This document shows, one piece after another, positions 18,641 to 26,744 of a DNA stretch of 64,000 nucleotides (within the stretch, counting starts at the first letter, position 1; each line of letters starts with the position of its first letter). Source of the stretch: an uncultured Gemmatimonadota bacterium (lineage in GTDB: Bacteria; Gemmatimonadota; Gemmatimonadetes; Gemmatimonadales; Gemmatimonadaceae); NCBI GenBank assembly GCA_902825965.1, contig CADEDA010000004.1:198496-262495 (forward strand), given 5' to 3'. A model generated the notes under the pieces. That model made no database searches. It was not told the DNA's origin and saw only the letters and a program-made list of their open reading frames with translations. A program made the position numbers and the translations under genes.

Positions 18641-19831
18641 GAGCAGCGCCTCTTCCACCGCCCCATACACCTCAACCCGGTTCCGCCCAAGCGCCTTCGC
18701 CCGGTACATCGCCTTGTCGGCGTGCTGCAGGGCCACCGGTACCGTCATGCCGTCGGCCAACGGTGCGATGCCGCTGCTCACCGTGATCACCAGCGAGGCG
18801 CCGTTGCTCACGGCGATCGGGGACTCACCCACCGACTTCCGCACGCGCTCGAGCGCGTAGAGCGCCTGCTGCGGGTTCGTGTCCGGCAGCAGCACCACGA
18901 ACTCCTCGCCGCCGATCCGGCCCACGATCTGCTCCTGGCGCAGCGTGTCCTCGATCCGCTTCGCGACCTCGCGCAGCACGTCGTCACCGATCGCGTGGCC
19001 GTGCGTGTCGTTGATCTCCTTGAAGTGGTCGAGGTCGAGCAGCGCGATCGCGATCGGCTTGCCGCGACGCCGGCTGCCCGCGATCACCGGTTCGATGTCG
19101 TCGAAGAACGAGCGCCGGTTCTTGAGCCCCGTCAGCTCGTCCACCATCGCGAGGTCCGACATGCGCGAGAGCATCAGCTCCAGCTGCACGCCGCTCTCCT
19201 TCGCCTCCTGCAGCAGCCGGTCGCGCTCCACCAGCACGCGGACGTTCTCCACGAACTGCCGCCAGGTGGTGCGGGTGAAGAGCAGCGCGCAGGCGATGAA
19301 CACCGCGATCGACGCCGGCAGCACCGGCGAGCGCAACGAGCTGAACGTGAGCGCCTGCGCCAGCAGCGTCAGCATGAACGGCAGGTAGAAGCCGATCGAT
19401 GCCATCGGGCTCGACGAGAAGAACGCCACCGAGCCGGCGCAGAGGCCCGCCATCATCATCACCAGCGCGGCCCGCTCCTCCGGGCCGCCCGCCGGGAACA
19501 GCGCGAACGCCGCCATCGCCCACAGCAGCCCCGCCGTCGTGGAGAAGATCAGCGCCCGCCGCTCGTTCCCCGGACTCACCCGCAGCGGACGCACCTTGTG
19601 CCGCAACCGTCGCCAGCTGAGGATGGCCGGCGTCCATAGCACGATCATCGCCGCCACGAACAGCACGAGCAGCGTGCGGAACACGTGGTCCCAATACACG
19701 ATCGCGATGAACATCGCGAGCAGCGGGTTCGCCGCGAACACCGTGGGCAACTGCTGCACACGGGCCACCGCCTGCGACACGCGGATCTCGCGCAGCAGGG
19801 CGTCGGACGGGTTGGGGATGGGGAACCACAT
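18632..19831 (-). CDS. membrane diguanylate cyclase (GGDEF)
   Basis: 399 residues from ATG 19831. Five to six membrane helices fill residues 36-190, then a coiled-coil linker (about 195-225) and a GGDEF domain (about 226-390). The catalytic loop is GGEEF at 307-311, so it should make c-di-GMP from two GTP. The inhibitory I-site RxxD is RQEQ at 298-301: Asp is missing, so product inhibition through that site is not expected. The sensory role of the membrane part is unknown. An upstream start at 19891 would collide with the divergent gene's control region. Confidence 0.9.
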   Translation of the reverse strand: MWFPIPNPSDALLREIRVSQAVARVQQLPTVFAANPLLAMFIAIVYWDHVFRTLLVLFVAAMIVLWTPAILSWRRLRHKVRPLRVSPGNERRALIFSTTAGLLWAMAAFALFPAGGPEERAALVMMMAGLCAGSVAFFSSSPMASIGFYLPFMLTLLAQALTFSSLRSPVLPASIAVFIACALLFTRTTWRQFVENVRVLVERDRLLQEAKESGVQLELMLSRMSDLAMVDELTGLKNRRSFFDDIEPVIAGSRRRGKPIAIALLDLDHFKEINDTHGHAIGDDVLREVAKRIEDTLRQEQIVGRIGGEEFVVLLPDTNPQQALYALERVRKSVGESPIAVSNGASLVITVSSGIAPLADGMTVPVALQHADKAMYRAKALGRNRVEVYGAVEEALLRG

Positions 19832-19911
19832 CAGTCCACTAGGATATTGCGCGATCGGAGGTTCGGCCAGACTGTGTGTGCTCCAGCGCACACCTTCCCC
19901 CCGGAGGTTCC

Positions 19912-20466
19912 ATGCAGTTCCTGCTCGACTTGTGGCTCCCGATCATCGTCACCGGTGTCGGCGTCTTCCTGATGTCCGCACTCAACTGGACGGTGCTCCC
20001 CACGCACCAGAAGGAGTTCGCAGCCTTCACCGACGAGGACGGGGTCTCCGATGCGCTGCGGGCCAATGCCCCCGCACCGGGACGCTACGTCTCGCCCAAC
20101 CTGCTCGGGGGTGCCGGCAATACGCCCGAGGGAAAGGCGAAGATGGAACGCGGCCCCATCGCCTACGTCACGGTCGCGCCGCCGGGACTGCCCAACATGG
20201 GCGCGATGATGGGGCAGTCGTTCCTCTCGGCCACGGTCATCGCGGCCTTCGTCGCGTATGTCGCGGCCAACACCCTCGCCCCCGACGCCGACTACCTGAG
20301 CGTCTTCCGCATCACGGGCACGGTCACCTTCATGGCCTATGCCCTCGGCTCCACGTCCGAGTCGATCTGGTTCGCACGCCCCTGGAAGAGCTGGCTGCTC
20401 AATGCCTTTGACTCGCTGCTCTACGCCGGCATCACGGGCGGCATCTTCGGCTGGCTCTGGCGCTGA
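19912..20466 (+). CDS. small membrane protein, unknown function
   Basis: 184 residues from ATG 19912, with a GGAGG ribosome-binding site 5 nt upstream that settles the start. Predicted membrane segments at about 7-25, 100-120, 130-150 and 163-182. The region between (about 28-95) is polar and contains PTHQKEFAAF and MERGPIAYVTVAPPGLPNMG. I recognise no characterised homologue. Divergent from the diguanylate cyclase by 80 nt. Confidence 0.75.
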   Translation: MQFLLDLWLPIIVTGVGVFLMSALNWTVLPTHQKEFAAFTDEDGVSDALRANAPAPGRYVSPNLLGGAGNTPEGKAKMERGPIAYVTVAPPGLPNMGAMMGQSFLSATVIAAFVAYVAANTLAPDADYLSVFRITGTVTFMAYALGSTSESIWFARPWKSWLLNAFDSLLYAGITGGIFGWLWR

Positions 20467-20504
20467 CCCACGCCCAGCGGCGCAGCCGCAGCAAGGAGAA
20501 CGGC

Positions 20505-20547
20505 GAGAGGTGAGAGGAGCGCATCGCGCATGCCCCTCTCACCTCTC
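20505..20547. terminator. hairpin between convergent genes, likely bidirectional terminator
   Basis: GAGAGGTGAGAGG (20505-20517) pairs perfectly with CCTCTCACCTCTC (20535-20547); the 17-nt loop holds a further GCAT/ATGC stem. It sits between the end of the 19912 gene and the end of the convergent Vgb-like gene. There is no T-tract; the C-rich tract continues from it to 20580. Confidence 0.6.
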
Positions 20548-20580
20548 ACCATCCACCATCCACCTTCCACCTCACATCAC
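20531..20580. repeat. C-rich CCATCCACC tract at the 3' end of the Vgb-like gene
   Basis: Repeated CACC, CCATCCACC and CCTTCCACC words covering the stop codon of the minus-strand Vgb-like gene. Same family as the tracts at 16836, 18591 and 39661. Confidence 0.6.
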
Positions 20581-21585
20581 CGTCTTCACCTTCCCCACCT
20601 CCGCCCGGCCGATCGTTCCCTGATCGGTCCCGAACCACAGCAGGCCCGTCTTCTTGTCGAAGTACATGTGCCGGATCGTGTTGGTCTCCGGACGCCCCAC
20701 GGTCGTCTCGGCGAAGAACTTCCGCGTCTTCGGATCGAAACCCAGCAGCCGCGATCCCTTCCCGGGGAGGTTCTCCGTGATCCACAACCGGTCCTTGTCG
20801 TCCGATGCCATGCCGTAGGGCAGCGACTGGAAGCCACCCGGCATCAGGAACTCCTCCACCTGGCCCGTGCGCGGATCCAGCCGGCCGAGGTAGCCGCGGG
20901 TGTAGTCCGTGTACCAGACCACGTCATCACTCGTGAGTGCGATGCGCCGCCCGCGCGTCTTGGCGTCCGGCAGCTTGTACGTCTTCACCGCCATCGTGTT
21001 CGGGTCGATCGACGCGATCTGGTCGGTGCCGAACAGGTTGAACCAGGGGATGCCCTTGGAGTTGATCACGATCCCGTAGGGGCGCGTCTGCGGGCCCGTG
21101 TACGCGAGGCGGATCTTCCCCGTCTTGGTGTCCAGGTGCCCCACGGCGCCCGAGTTCTGCGCGGAGAACCAGATGTCGCCCTTCGCGTCGAACACCAGCG
21201 TGTGCGGGTCGCGCACGTTGGCGTCGGGCATCGGGTAACGCGTGATCTCGCCGGTGAGCGGGTTCAGCTTGCCGATCATGCCGTTGCGGTTGCCCGCGTA
21301 CCACACCTGGCCGCTCGGGTCCACGATGAGGTTGTGCGGGTTGGTGCCGGCATCGATGGTGTACTGCTTGAACTCGCCCGACGCGGGGTCGAGGCGCGCG
21401 ATGTAGTTCCCGTTCTGTCCGACGAAGAACACCTTGCCGTCCGGCGCGACGAACGGGTCGCGCGGCCGGCCCTGGGCGCCCCACGGCACCTGCCACTCAT
21501 TGGTGGGAACGGCTACGTTCTGCGCGCCCAGCCACAGGGGTGCAGCAAACAGTACGACACTCACGTGGTGACGAAACAACGACAT
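20572..21585 (-). CDS. secreted Vgb/SMP-30-like beta-propeller protein
   Basis: 337 residues from ATG 21585, preceded by GGAGG. Signal peptide 1-21. Six to seven repeats of the type NPHNLIVDPSGQVWYAGNRN, DPHTLVFDAKGDIWFSAQNS, RPYGIVINSKGIPWFNLFGT, LPYGMASDDKDRLWITEN. Each ends with a W/F-rich strand, as in virginiamycin B lyase (Vgb) and SMP-30 propellers. Streptogramin lyase activity is only one member's function; this protein more likely binds or hydrolyses another small molecule in the periplasm. Confidence 0.85.
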   Translation of the reverse strand: MSLFRHHVSVVLFAAPLWLGAQNVAVPTNEWQVPWGAQGRPRDPFVAPDGKVFFVGQNGNYIARLDPASGEFKQYTIDAGTNPHNLIVDPSGQVWYAGNRNGMIGKLNPLTGEITRYPMPDANVRDPHTLVFDAKGDIWFSAQNSGAVGHLDTKTGKIRLAYTGPQTRPYGIVINSKGIPWFNLFGTDQIASIDPNTMAVKTYKLPDAKTRGRRIALTSDDVVWYTDYTRGYLGRLDPRTGQVEEFLMPGGFQSLPYGMASDDKDRLWITENLPGKGSRLLGFDPKTRKFFAETTVGRPETNTIRHMYFDKKTGLLWFGTDQGTIGRAEVGKVKTVM

Positions 21586-21637
21586 CGGATCCTCCGGTAC
21601 GGGTGCACGACAACCGTCAACGACAGGAAAACGCCCC

Positions 21638-22231
21638 ATGACCGCTCAGCGTTGCCTCCGTGCAGGCCTGCTCGGCCTCTCCAGCCTCACCCTCACCATC
21701 GCCGCCCGTCCGGCCGTCGCGCAACAGCCGGCCGCGCAGCCGCCGGCCGCAGCCCAGGCGGCCGAGCTGCGCCCACCGGCGCGTCCGGAGGACGTCGAGA
21801 GCATCGACGCCATCATGAAGGCGATCTATGACGTCATCTCGGGGCCGGCCGGACAGAAGCGCGACTGGGACCGCTTCCGTTCGCTCATGGCGCCGGGGGC
21901 GCGGCTCATTCCCACGGGACGGCGCGCCGACGGCAGTGGCGGCATGCGCGTGTGGACCGCCGACGAGTACGTGCAGCAGGCGGGCGCTTCACTCGAGCGC
22001 GACGGCTTCTTCGAGCGCGAGATCGGCCGCAAGCTCGAGCGCTACGGCAACGTCGTGCACCTCATGAGCGCCTACGATTCACGCCGCAAGGCGGACGACG
22101 AGAAGCCGTTCACCCGCGGCGTGAACTCGTTCCAGCTCTGGTTCGACGGCAAGCGCTGGTGGGTGGTGACGATCTTCTGGGAAGCCGAGTCGGCGGCGAA
22201 CCCGATCCCGGCCTCCCTGATCGATCGCTGA
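21638..22231 (+). CDS. exported NTF2/SnoaL-like protein
   Basis: 197 residues. Signal peptide 1-29 (AVAQ), a Pro/Ala-rich linker to about 48, then one NTF2-like (DUF4440-type) domain: DVESIDAIMKAIYDVISG, DWDRFRSLMAPGARLI, and WWVVTIFWEAES at the end. Residues for a specific reaction are not evident; such domains often only bind small ligands. Divergent by 52 nt from the Vgb-like gene. Confidence 0.8.
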   Translation: MTAQRCLRAGLLGLSSLTLTIAARPAVAQQPAAQPPAAAQAAELRPPARPEDVESIDAIMKAIYDVISGPAGQKRDWDRFRSLMAPGARLIPTGRRADGSGGMRVWTADEYVQQAGASLERDGFFEREIGRKLERYGNVVHLMSAYDSRRKADDEKPFTRGVNSFQLWFDGKRWWVVTIFWEAESAANPIPASLIDR

Positions 22232-22232
22232 C

Positions 22233-23408
22233 TCAGCGGCCCCAGTTGATGATCGGCAGCACCTTCCGTCCCGACGGGTTGTCGCGGACGATGTTGATCA
22301 CGCCGATCTGCGCACCGTCGAGCCGGCGGGCGAAGTTCACGATGCCGATCGACAGGCCGCGCTGACTGCCGCGCACGGCGTTCACGCTGGACAGGCTCAC
22401 GCCGGTGAACGAGCCGTCCCGCGCCGTGCGCAGCAGCACCGGAGCGATCACGATCGCGCGCAGCTCCTCGCCGCCCACCGCGGGCGCCATGGCGAAACCC
22501 TCGAGGCGCTCCGCGCCCACGCCGAGCCCGCCGATCATCACGCCGTGTGCCGTACCGCCCGCACCGACGCCCACGCCGCCGATCGCGATCCCGCGGATGC
22601 CGCCGCCGGCGCCGACACCGATGCCGCCCACGGCGATGCCGCTGATGCGGCCGCCCGCGCCCACACCCACACCACCGACCGCGAGGCCGCGCAGGTCTCC
22701 CCCGGCCCCGGTGCCCACGCCGCCGATCAGCGCTCCCCGGGCGTCGCCGCCCGTCGCGGCACCGATGCCACCGACGACGATGCCGCGCACATCGCCGCCG
22801 ATGCCGGCCCCGAGACCGCCGACCAGCAGGCCGCGCGCCGAGCCGCCGGCGCCCACCCCGAGTCCGCCCGCCGCGATGCCGCTCACGCGGCCACCGCTGC
22901 CGACGCCGAGGCCACCGAAGGTGAAGCCGCTCACGTTGCCGCCACTGCCGGCGCCGAGGCCCGCGATGGTGATGCCGTGTACGCTGCCCCCGGCACCGAC
23001 GCCGAGCCCCGCGATGTTGATGCCCCGCAGGCTTCCGCCACCACCCACGCCGATGCCCGCGAGCATCACGCCGTGTGTCCCCTCGTGGGCTTCGATGCTG
23101 AACGCCGCGAGCCCCAGGCCGGTGATGCGCCCGGCGCCGGTCATCGGCAGCCCGAGCGCCATCCCGCTCACCTCACCGGTGGCGTCGTCATGCGGGCGCC
23201 AGAGCGTGACGTTCGCGCCCCGCACACGATCGAGGTCGCGGTCGCGGAAGTTGATGCGCAGGCCGTCCACCCGGGGATGGTTCCCGATGGAGATCACGCG
23301 GCGCGTGTCGTCGTCCTGGGCGGCGAGGGGATCGGTGAGGGGAACGGCGGCGCCGAGCAGCACGAGCGGCAGCACGAGCGGCAGCGCGAGGCGAAAGGTG
23401 GTCCGCAT
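22233..23408 (-). CDS. exported protein of twelve 16-residue glycine-rich repeats
   Basis: 391 residues from ATG 23408. Signal peptide 1-30 (PLAAQ). A 70-residue leader is followed by twelve perfect-length 16-residue units at about 112-303, consensus RGIxxGGLGVGAGGxx, and a C-terminal domain (304-391) with GLSIGIVNFARRLDGAQIGV and a final INWGR. The strict 16-residue period with alternating small hydrophobics suggests a beta-helix or stacked beta sheet. The tail resembles bacterial surface-repeat proteins of the LA_2272 type (IGxVN...L.G.QIGxIN), but I am unsure. No catalytic motif; role unknown, probably structural or surface-exposed. Confidence 0.8.
   Translation of the reverse strand: MRTTFRLALPLVLPLVLLGAAVPLTDPLAAQDDDTRRVISIGNHPRVDGLRINFRDRDLDRVRGANVTLWRPHDDATGEVSGMALGLPMTGAGRITGLGLAAFSIEAHEGTHGVMLAGIGVGGGGSLRGINIAGLGVGAGGSVHGITIAGLGAGSGGNVSGFTFGGLGVGSGGRVSGIAAGGLGVGAGGSARGLLVGGLGAGIGGDVRGIVVGGIGAATGGDARGALIGGVGTGAGGDLRGLAVGGVGVGAGGRISGIAVGGIGVGAGGGIRGIAIGGVGVGAGGTAHGVMIGGLGVGAERLEGFAMAPAVGGEELRAIVIAPVLLRTARDGSFTGVSLSSVNAVRGSQRGLSIGIVNFARRLDGAQIGVINIVRDNPSGRKVLPIINWGR
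22500..23075 (-). repeat. twelve 48-bp coding repeats
   Basis: Twelve in-phase 48-bp units inside the glycine-rich gene, encoding the 16-residue repeat. Units differ at many third positions while keeping Gly codons, so the array is old and selected at protein level rather than a recent expansion. Confidence 0.75.
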
Positions 23409-23605
23409 GAGATCCGTGAGTGGTCCGAGGGTGATCCGTGGGTGTTCCAAGGGCGTTTCCGATGATGCCAGCTGGGGAATCGCGGTGACGACGGCAATAC
23501 GCACGCCGAACGGGCGGCGGTTTCGTCGCCGCCTTCCCGGGATTCGACCCGGCAGCACTGCCGAAGGTTTTAACGGGTGTCCGGCGCCGACCTTCCGCAC
23601 CGATG

Positions 23606-23675
23606 TGCACTGGCCTGCACTGGCCTGCACCGGCCTGCACCGGCCTGCACCGGCCTGCACCGGCCCGCACCGGCC
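23606..23675. repeat. seven 10-bp tandem repeats downstream of the molybdenum-enzyme FAD subunit gene
   Basis: Seven uninterrupted 10-bp units: TGCACTGGCC twice, TGCACCGGCC four times and CGCACCGGCC once, ending 8 bp from the stop codon of the minus-strand FAD-subunit gene. Each unit contains the palindrome TGCA or GGCC and the period is close to one helical turn. The rest of the gap to 23409 shows no gene. Confidence 0.8.
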
Positions 23676-23682
23676 GGCCGGG

Positions 23683-24648
23683 CTACGACGCCGTGAGCAC
23701 CGACATCGCGCGGCGGAGCAGGGCCTGCGCGATCCGCACCTTGTAGCGCGTGCCGTCCAGCGGCGTCGCGTCGTAGAGTGCCCGCTCGGCCAGCGCGTCG
23801 ATGCTGTCCGCATCGAGGCCACCCGAGGCCACATCCTCCTCCACCGAGAGTGGTGTGCGCCACGGTCCCGCGGCGACGCCGCCCAGCGCCATCCGCACCA
23901 CGCCGTCCGAACGGCGCAGGGCCGCGCAGGACACCAGTGCGAAGTCGAACGCCCCACGCTGGATGGTCTTCTCCCAGTGCCACACGCCACCGAGGCTCTC
24001 CGCCGGGATCCGCACGGCCACGATGAGCTCGTCGTCCGCGAGCGTGACCTCGCGCACGCGGTTGTGGGCCGCGCCCTCGTAGAGCGCCGCGACGGCCAGC
24101 ACCCGTGTGCCGCGTTGGCTCGCGACTTCCACTTGGGCGTCGAGTGCCTCGAGTGCGACCGAGGGATCGGACGGGTGCACCGCGTGACAGGGCCCGGTGT
24201 CGAAGATGGCGTGATACGAATGCTCACCCGCATACGCCGCGCAGTGGTCGCCGCCGTTCTTGAAGCACGCGACGCCGCGGCGCAGGTACCAGCAACGCTG
24301 CCGCTGCGCGAGGTTGCCGCCCAGGGTGCCCATGTTGCGCAGCGCCGGACTGCCCACGGCGGCCGCGGCGGCGGCGAGCAGCGCTGCGTGCTCCCGCACC
24401 AGCGGGTGCTGGGCCACGGTGTCGATCCGCACCCCGGCGCCCAGGCGCAGGGCCCCATCGGCGCCGCGGCCGATGTCGTCGAAGCCCGGCAGCGCCTGCA
24501 CGTCCACTACGGCGGACGGCGTCAGCAGTCCCTCGTCGATGGACGGGAGCAGGTCGCTGCCGCCGCCCAGCGGCACGGCCCCCGGCGCCGCGAGGGCGTC
24601 CAATGCCGCGGCGAGCGAGGGCGGGCGGAGGTAGGTGTAGCGCGTCAT
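23683..24648 (-). CDS. molybdenum hydroxylase FAD subunit with 4Fe-4S motif (PaoB/YagS-like)
   Basis: 321 residues from ATG 24648. FAD-binding motifs PLGGGSDLL (about 26-34) and the NMGTLGGNLAQ loop (105-115). Between them and the C-terminal domain are four Cys, C119 (QRCWYLR), C128, C136 and C154 (TGPCHAVHPSD), placed as in YagS/PaoB of the E. coli periplasmic aldehyde oxidoreductase, where they hold a [4Fe-4S] cluster. It should pass electrons from the Fe-S subunit to an acceptor. The matching Mo and 2Fe-2S genes lie at 30568-33373, not beside it. Divergent by 9 nt from the next gene. Confidence 0.88.
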   Translation of the reverse strand: MTRYTYLRPPSLAAALDALAAPGAVPLGGGSDLLPSIDEGLLTPSAVVDVQALPGFDDIGRGADGALRLGAGVRIDTVAQHPLVREHAALLAAAAAAVGSPALRNMGTLGGNLAQRQRCWYLRRGVACFKNGGDHCAAYAGEHSYHAIFDTGPCHAVHPSDPSVALEALDAQVEVASQRGTRVLAVAALYEGAAHNRVREVTLADDELIVAVRIPAESLGGVWHWEKTIQRGAFDFALVSCAALRRSDGVVRMALGGVAAGPWRTPLSVEEDVASGGLDADSIDALAERALYDATPLDGTRYKVRIAQALLRRAMSVLTAS

Positions 24649-24657
24649 ATTTCGCCC

Positions 24658-25686
24658 GTGCCGATTCGAGGAATCCTGCCGTTTGCCGTGCGCGCTGCGC
24701 TCCGCACGCCACGTGTCGCGCGTCCCACGCTCCTGGTGCTCGTCGCCGGACTCGTCCTGCGGCCGGCGTTCGCGCCCGAGTCCGGTCGAGTGCACGCGCA
24801 GGCCGCGGCGGTCATCGGACCGGCCACCGCGTCGCCGAGCGACAGCGTGCGCCCCTTCCTCGTGTTCCGCCCGCGCGGCGAAAGTTGGTTCGTCGTCGCG
24901 AGTCGCGGCAAGCGCATGCTGCTCGACATCGGCCGCGTGGACCTCGAGGTGCGCAAGGACAGTGCCCTCGCGCAGGCGTTCCGCGAGGTCGCGGCCGAGA
25001 TGTCACCGGTGCCGGTGGGGACGCGATTCGCGCTGCGCGGACCCTGGGGCAGCGAGGAGGTGCGGGCGACCGGCGTCGATACCTGGAACGGCCGCATCGT
25101 GCTGGTGGTGCAGGGCTCGGCCACCTTGGACAGCGCCGCGCAAGGGAGGGCGACCGTGGTGGCCTCGGCCGTGCGACTCGCCGATCCCGAACCCGGCGCC
25201 GTCACGCGCCCGCCGCTCGAGGACGTGAAGGTGGAGCGCTGCCGTCGCGCGCCGCTCTCGGGTGTGTACGCCGACCGCGTGAAGGTGCTGCGCGATTCGC
25301 TCGACCAGGCGCTGCGTGCGCAGGGCATGCCGATCTACGAGCGGCTCGCCAAGCGCGTGACTACCAGTCACTCCGTGGTCACGGGCTGCTTCGGCGCGGC
25401 GCGTGCGCTGCTCGCCGTGAGCCTCCGCGCCGGCAACGCCGAGTGGACGCGGGAGCGGATCGTGCTGGTGGACACCCTCGGGCACGCGCAGCCGCTGGCG
25501 GTGGACGACCTGCGGTTCCGCGTGCATGACCTGCTGCACGCCGCCGACTTCGACGGGGATGGCATTGACGACGTCGCCGCGGTCGGCCGCACCCATCGCG
25601 CCGGCGGCACGACGATGCTCAAGTACGAAGTCGCGAAGAAGCGCCTGACCCGCCTGGCGGCGGGATTCGTCTGGGAGGATATGTAG
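24658..25686 (+). CDS. exported protein with FG-GAP-like C-terminal segment, unknown function
   Basis: 342 residues from GTG 24658, the first in-frame start after the divergent gene; signal sequence about 10-48 (VHAQA). No family recognised for the main part. Near the end, HAADFDGDGIDDVAAVGR resembles the Ca-binding DxDGxxD loop of FG-GAP/VCBS repeats. Two Cys (in VERCRRAPL and VTGCFGAAR) could form a disulfide. The start codon is inferred; the next in-frame ATG is far inside. Confidence 0.7.
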   Translation: MPIRGILPFAVRAALRTPRVARPTLLVLVAGLVLRPAFAPESGRVHAQAAAVIGPATASPSDSVRPFLVFRPRGESWFVVASRGKRMLLDIGRVDLEVRKDSALAQAFREVAAEMSPVPVGTRFALRGPWGSEEVRATGVDTWNGRIVLVVQGSATLDSAAQGRATVVASAVRLADPEPGAVTRPPLEDVKVERCRRAPLSGVYADRVKVLRDSLDQALRAQGMPIYERLAKRVTTSHSVVTGCFGAARALLAVSLRAGNAEWTRERIVLVDTLGHAQPLAVDDLRFRVHDLLHAADFDGDGIDDVAAVGRTHRAGGTTMLKYEVAKKRLTRLAAGFVWEDM

Positions 25687-25698
25687 CGCGCCGGTGCG

Positions 25699-26649
25699 TC
25701 AGCGCGTTGCGCCGGGCGGGGTGGCGGCCGGCTTGGGCGTGGCGAGGGTGAACACGACGAAGTCGCCGAGCTTCCGATGCGGCTTGCCGTCGACCGTGTC
25801 GAGGTCCGTCACCGGCACGAACGACACGACCACGGACTTGGCCTTGGGGGCCCGCTGCTGCGCCCGGGCGACCGTCCCGTAGCGATAGTCCGAGTGGAAC
25901 GCGCCGTTGGCGTGGATCACCATGGCCTGCCGCGCCAGGTGCGACTCGGCCACCGCCTCGCCCATCGTCTCGTCCTTCACGCACTGCGCCTCGTAGGTGC
26001 GCCAGACCGTCGCTTCGAGTTGTTCGGGGCTCAGCGACATGCCGTGGCCGCCCATGTCGCCCATGGTCTGCTTGAAGCGCTCCCAGTAGCCGTCGCGCGG
26101 GCAGCTGAGCTGCTTGGCGACGAACGCGCGATCGCCGGCCGGCAGCGAGTCGATGGCAGCCAGCCCGCGACGCGCGACGACCGAGGCGAGCCGCCGCGGC
26201 ACGTTGCCCGCGACCACCGGCCAGCCCTTGCTGCGGGCGAACTCGACCATCGGACGGTAGTCCACCGCGTAGTTGCCCCAGGGCCGGGAGCCGGCGAGGA
26301 ACTCGGCCTCCGTCATGTTGCCGGCGAGGTAGCGGTCGAGGTTCGGCTGGACGTCGCGCTCGAACATCTCGAGGGCGAGGACGATGGGCCCGCTGCGGCG
26401 GCGCGCGACACCCTCGAGGACGGCCGCCTGCAGCTGATGGGTGCGCGGGTCGTCGTGCTGCTCGCCGAGGAACACGAGGTCGGCGTTGGCGAGCTGCGCG
26501 ACCATGGCTTCGAAGTCGGTGATCCGCTTCTTCTTGGTGTCGTAGACGCGGTGGGCCGGGTACGCGCTCACCGGGGCGGCTGGCGCGGGCTGGGCCAGCG
26601 CGATGTCAGTGGATGCGAGAAGTGCAACAGCAAACAAGACTTGGCGCAT
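25699..26649 (-). CDS. ChaN/DUF399-family exported protein, possible haem or iron handling
   Basis: 316 residues; signal peptide 1-19 (ALAQ). The ChaN-like domain runs from about 45 to 300: LVFLGEQHDDPRTHQLQ (conserved EQHD), VLALEMFERDVQP, and the C-terminal MVIHANGAFHSDYRYGT. ChaN from Campylobacter binds haem as a dimer and the superfamily is related to Tiki proteases; either role is possible. The upstream 95 bp shared with the divergent regulator-like gene are AT-rich and carry likely promoters. Confidence 0.85.
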   Translation of the reverse strand: MRQVLFAVALLASTDIALAQPAPAAPVSAYPAHRVYDTKKKRITDFEAMVAQLANADLVFLGEQHDDPRTHQLQAAVLEGVARRRSGPIVLALEMFERDVQPNLDRYLAGNMTEAEFLAGSRPWGNYAVDYRPMVEFARSKGWPVVAGNVPRRLASVVARRGLAAIDSLPAGDRAFVAKQLSCPRDGYWERFKQTMGDMGGHGMSLSPEQLEATVWRTYEAQCVKDETMGEAVAESHLARQAMVIHANGAFHSDYRYGTVARAQQRAPKAKSVVVSFVPVTDLDTVDGKPHRKLGDFVVFTLATPKPAATPPGATR

Positions 26650-26744
26650 TAATACTGCCTATAAGGAACTTGACCAGGTGCATGACTTGACGGATGCAAG
26701 TCGTTTCCCAATCGTTAGTCAACATTGCCTATCTAAATCTACTT
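26650..26744. promoter_or_regulatory. AT-rich divergent control region with ACTTGAC direct repeats
   Basis: 95 bp between the divergent ChaN-like and Fic-tail-like genes. Clearly less GC-rich than its surroundings; contains two direct copies of ACTTGAC about 15 bp apart (near 26667-26690) and TATCTA at about 26730 as a possible -10 for the plus-strand gene; TTATAG on the minus strand may serve the other gene. Confidence 0.4.

Noticed and set aside
22500..23075. CRISPR or satellite reading of the 48-bp repeats
   Set aside because: Repeats are in frame, diverged at silent positions and encode a regular protein motif.
23606..23675. CRISPR-like array
   Set aside because: The repeat unit is 10 bp with no spacers; no cas genes nearby.
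22405..24657. Very long plus-strand open frame opposite the glycine-rich and FAD-subunit genes
   Set aside because: Product is Pro/Ala/Arg/His-rich with no domain; it is the antisense of two well-supported genes. Only its last part (24658-25686) is a credible gene.
26694..26744. Upstream ATG of the Fic-tail-like gene
   Set aside because: Lies in the AT-rich promoter stretch; the added residues have composition unlike the gene body.
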